A stretch of 52,009 bases of DNA, from the NCBI GenBank assembly GCA_017436905.1, contig JAFSCF010000001.1, positions 1 to 52,009 of the forward strand, written 5' to 3'. The translations under genes were made by a program, and so were the position numbers. Of the stretch, positions 51,000 to 52,009 are shown in pieces. The stretch is from Clostridia bacterium (GTDB lineage: Bacteria; Bacillota; Clostridia; UMGS1810). Each line of letters starts with the position of its first letter. Position 1 is the first letter of the stretch. The notes under the pieces are model-generated. The model saw nothing but the letters and a program-made list of their open reading frames with translations. It searched no databases and was not told where the DNA came from.

Positions 51000-51013
51000 T
51001 TTATTGCGCACTC

Positions 51014-51044
51014 ATAAAAGCCACACGACAGGTGTGGCTTTTAT
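51014..51044 (+). terminator. Terminator of the duplicated gene pair
   Basis: Stem ATAAAAGCCACAC/GTGTGGCTTTTAT (51014-51026, 51032-51044), 5-base loop, with TTTTAT forming the U-rich arm. Confidence 0.82.
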
Positions 51045-51050
51045 CTACGC

Positions 51051-51083
51051 AAAAACACCGTTGACGATGTCAACGGTGTTTTT
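51051..51083. terminator. Terminator of tuf
   Basis: A perfect 15-bp stem AAAAACACCGTTGAC and its complement with a GAT loop, 23 bases after the tuf stop. T-rich on both outer arms, so potentially bidirectional. Confidence 0.88.
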
Positions 51084-51106
51084 AAATTAGTTAATATAAG
51101 ATTTAA

Positions 51107-52009
51107 TTAGTCCTGGATTGCGGATACAACGCCGGAACCAACTGTACGACCACCCTCACGGATAGCGAATCTCAAACCTTCTTCAATAGCGATAGGTGTG
51201 ATAAGTTCAACTTCGATTGTTACGTTATCACCAGGCATGCACATTTCTGTGCCTTCGGGTAATTTGATAACGCCTGTAACGTCAGTTGTTCTGAAGTAGA
51301 ACTGAGGTCTGTAGTTGTTGAAGAAAGGTGTATGACGGCCACCTTCGTCCTTTGTCAGAACGTAGATTTCGCCTTTGAATTTTGTGTGGGGATTGATTGT
51401 GCCGGGTTTAGCAAGAACCTGACCACGTTCAATTTCGTTTCTCTGGATACCACGGAGAAGAGCACCGATGTTATCGCCTGCTTCAGCGTAGTCAAGGAGT
51501 TTACGGAACATTTCGATACCAGTTACAACAACTTTTCTGCTTTCGTCAGCAAGACCAACGATTTCAACTTCGTCAGAAAGGTTGAGCTGACCTCTTTCAA
51601 CTCTACCTGTAGCAACAGTACCACGACCTGTAATTGAGAATACGTCCTCAACAGGCATAAGGAAAGGTTTGTCTGTGCTTCTCTCAGGAGAAGGAATGTA
51701 GCTATCTACAGCGTCCATGAGTTCGAGAATGCAAGCATACTCAGGTGCAGAAGCATCTGTAGCGCCTGATTCGAGAACCTGAAGAGCAGAACCTTTAACG
51801 ATAGGTGTATCATCACCCGGGAACTCATACTCGTTAAGAAGGTCTCTGATTTCCATCTCAACCAACTCGAGAAGTTCGGGGTCGTCAACCTGGTCAGCTT
51901 TGTTCATGAATACTACGATATAGGGAACGCCAACCTGTCTTGAAAGCAGGATGTGCTCTCTTGTCTGAGGCATAGGACCATCAGCAGCAGATACAACGAG
52001 GATAGCACC
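51107..52009 (-). CDS. tuf: Elongation factor Tu (3' part; cut by window edge)
   Basis: The last 300 residues of EF-Tu, which delivers aminoacyl-tRNA to the ribosome as a GTP complex. Visible: the end of domain I with [17 protein letters not shown] and the G4 motif NKAD, then domains II and III with [23 protein letters not shown] and the C-terminal [15 protein letters not shown]. The reading frame is open to the window edge with no disruption. The G1 and G2 motifs would lie beyond base 52009. Confidence 0.97.
   Translation of the reverse strand, partial: GAILVVSAADGPMPQTREHILLSRQVGVPYIVVFMNKADQVDDPELLELVEMEIRDLLNEYEFPGDDTPIVKGSALQVLESGATDASAPEYACILELMDAVDSYIPSPERSTDKPFLMPVEDVFSITGRGTVATGRVERGQLNLSDEVEIVGLADESRKVVVTGIEMFRKLLDYAEAGDNIGALLRGIQRNEIERGQVLAKPGTINPHTKFKGEIYVLTKDEGGRHTPFFNNYRPQFYFRTTDVTGVIKLPEGTEMCMPGDNVTIEVELITPIAIEEGLRFAIREGGRTVGSGVVSAIQD

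Noticed and set aside
1..52009. CRISPR arrays, insertion sequences, integrases or prophage genes
   Set aside because: No direct-repeat array, transposase, terminal inverted repeat pair or phage gene was recognised anywhere. The two tRNA genes have no integrase beside them.

Overview
The window comes from a low-GC, Gram-positive, endospore-forming member of the Clostridia. Signs of this are the sporulation genes yqfC/yqfD, ylbJ and ytaF, the Firmicutes order phoH-ybeY-dgkA-era-yqzL-recO, strong AGGAGG-type ribosome sites with frequent TTG/GTG starts, clear TTGACA-17-TATAAT promoters, S-layer (SLH) and Wzz/BY-kinase envelope genes, and pyruvate phosphate dikinase. Most of the window is ordinary chromosomal core. 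I see no insertion sequence, prophage or CRISPR array. I cannot name the genus.

Layout: (1) 1-6.0 kb, minus strand: the 5' end of ppdK, then the core cluster yqfC-yqfD-phoH-ybeY-dgkA-era-yqzL-recO. (2) 6.1-13.7 kb: divergent ylbJ, tspO, a G5/3D cell-wall protein, a metal-efflux operon (ArsR sensor, metallochaperone, P1B ATPase) with a clear promoter and operator, a secreted NlpC/P60 hydrolase and a divergent LCP-like protein. (3) 13.9-21.4 kb, minus strand: tagA-thyX-tmk, an aspartate-type aminotransferase, and a glycolipid glycosyltransferase-rbgA-rnhB-yraN-dipeptidase operon. (4) 21.4-23.2 kb: three Cys/Asn-rich membrane microproteins, tRNA-Ala and cysK. (5) 23.2-32.1 kb, minus strand: the purine operon purE-F-M-N-O-H-D, with the two PurH activities on separate genes, then thrS. 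(6) 32.2-39.3 kb: a GT2 glycosyltransferase, radA on plus, and a minus-strand cpsC-cpsD-cpsB-SLH-vanZ operon. (7) 39.5-45.4 kb: ytaF, aroF-tyrA behind a tyrosine-codon attenuator, an MFS transporter, an LtaS-like sulfatase and tRNA-Arg. (8) 45.5-51.0 kb: a three-gene SpoIID-like/peptidoglycan-binding cassette, and an AraC regulator divergent from two tandemly duplicated genes that are probably NodB-like. (9) The 3' part of tuf.

The strongest discovery candidate is the leader upstream of aroF-tyrA. It has a sigma-A promoter, a 20-codon leader peptide with six Tyr codons in a seven-codon stretch, two mutually exclusive RNA pairings and an intrinsic terminator, all resolvable by eye. Other points worth following: the Cys-rich microprotein operon with a sigma-K-like promoter, two convergent gene pairs where a terminator for one gene appears to lie inside the coding sequence of the opposite gene, a BY-kinase with a 14-tyrosine alternating tail, a SpoIID-like protein whose expected catalytic Glu is displaced, and the duplicated genes with mosaic DNA identity.

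All functional assignments come from reading motifs and gene order. No database search was run.
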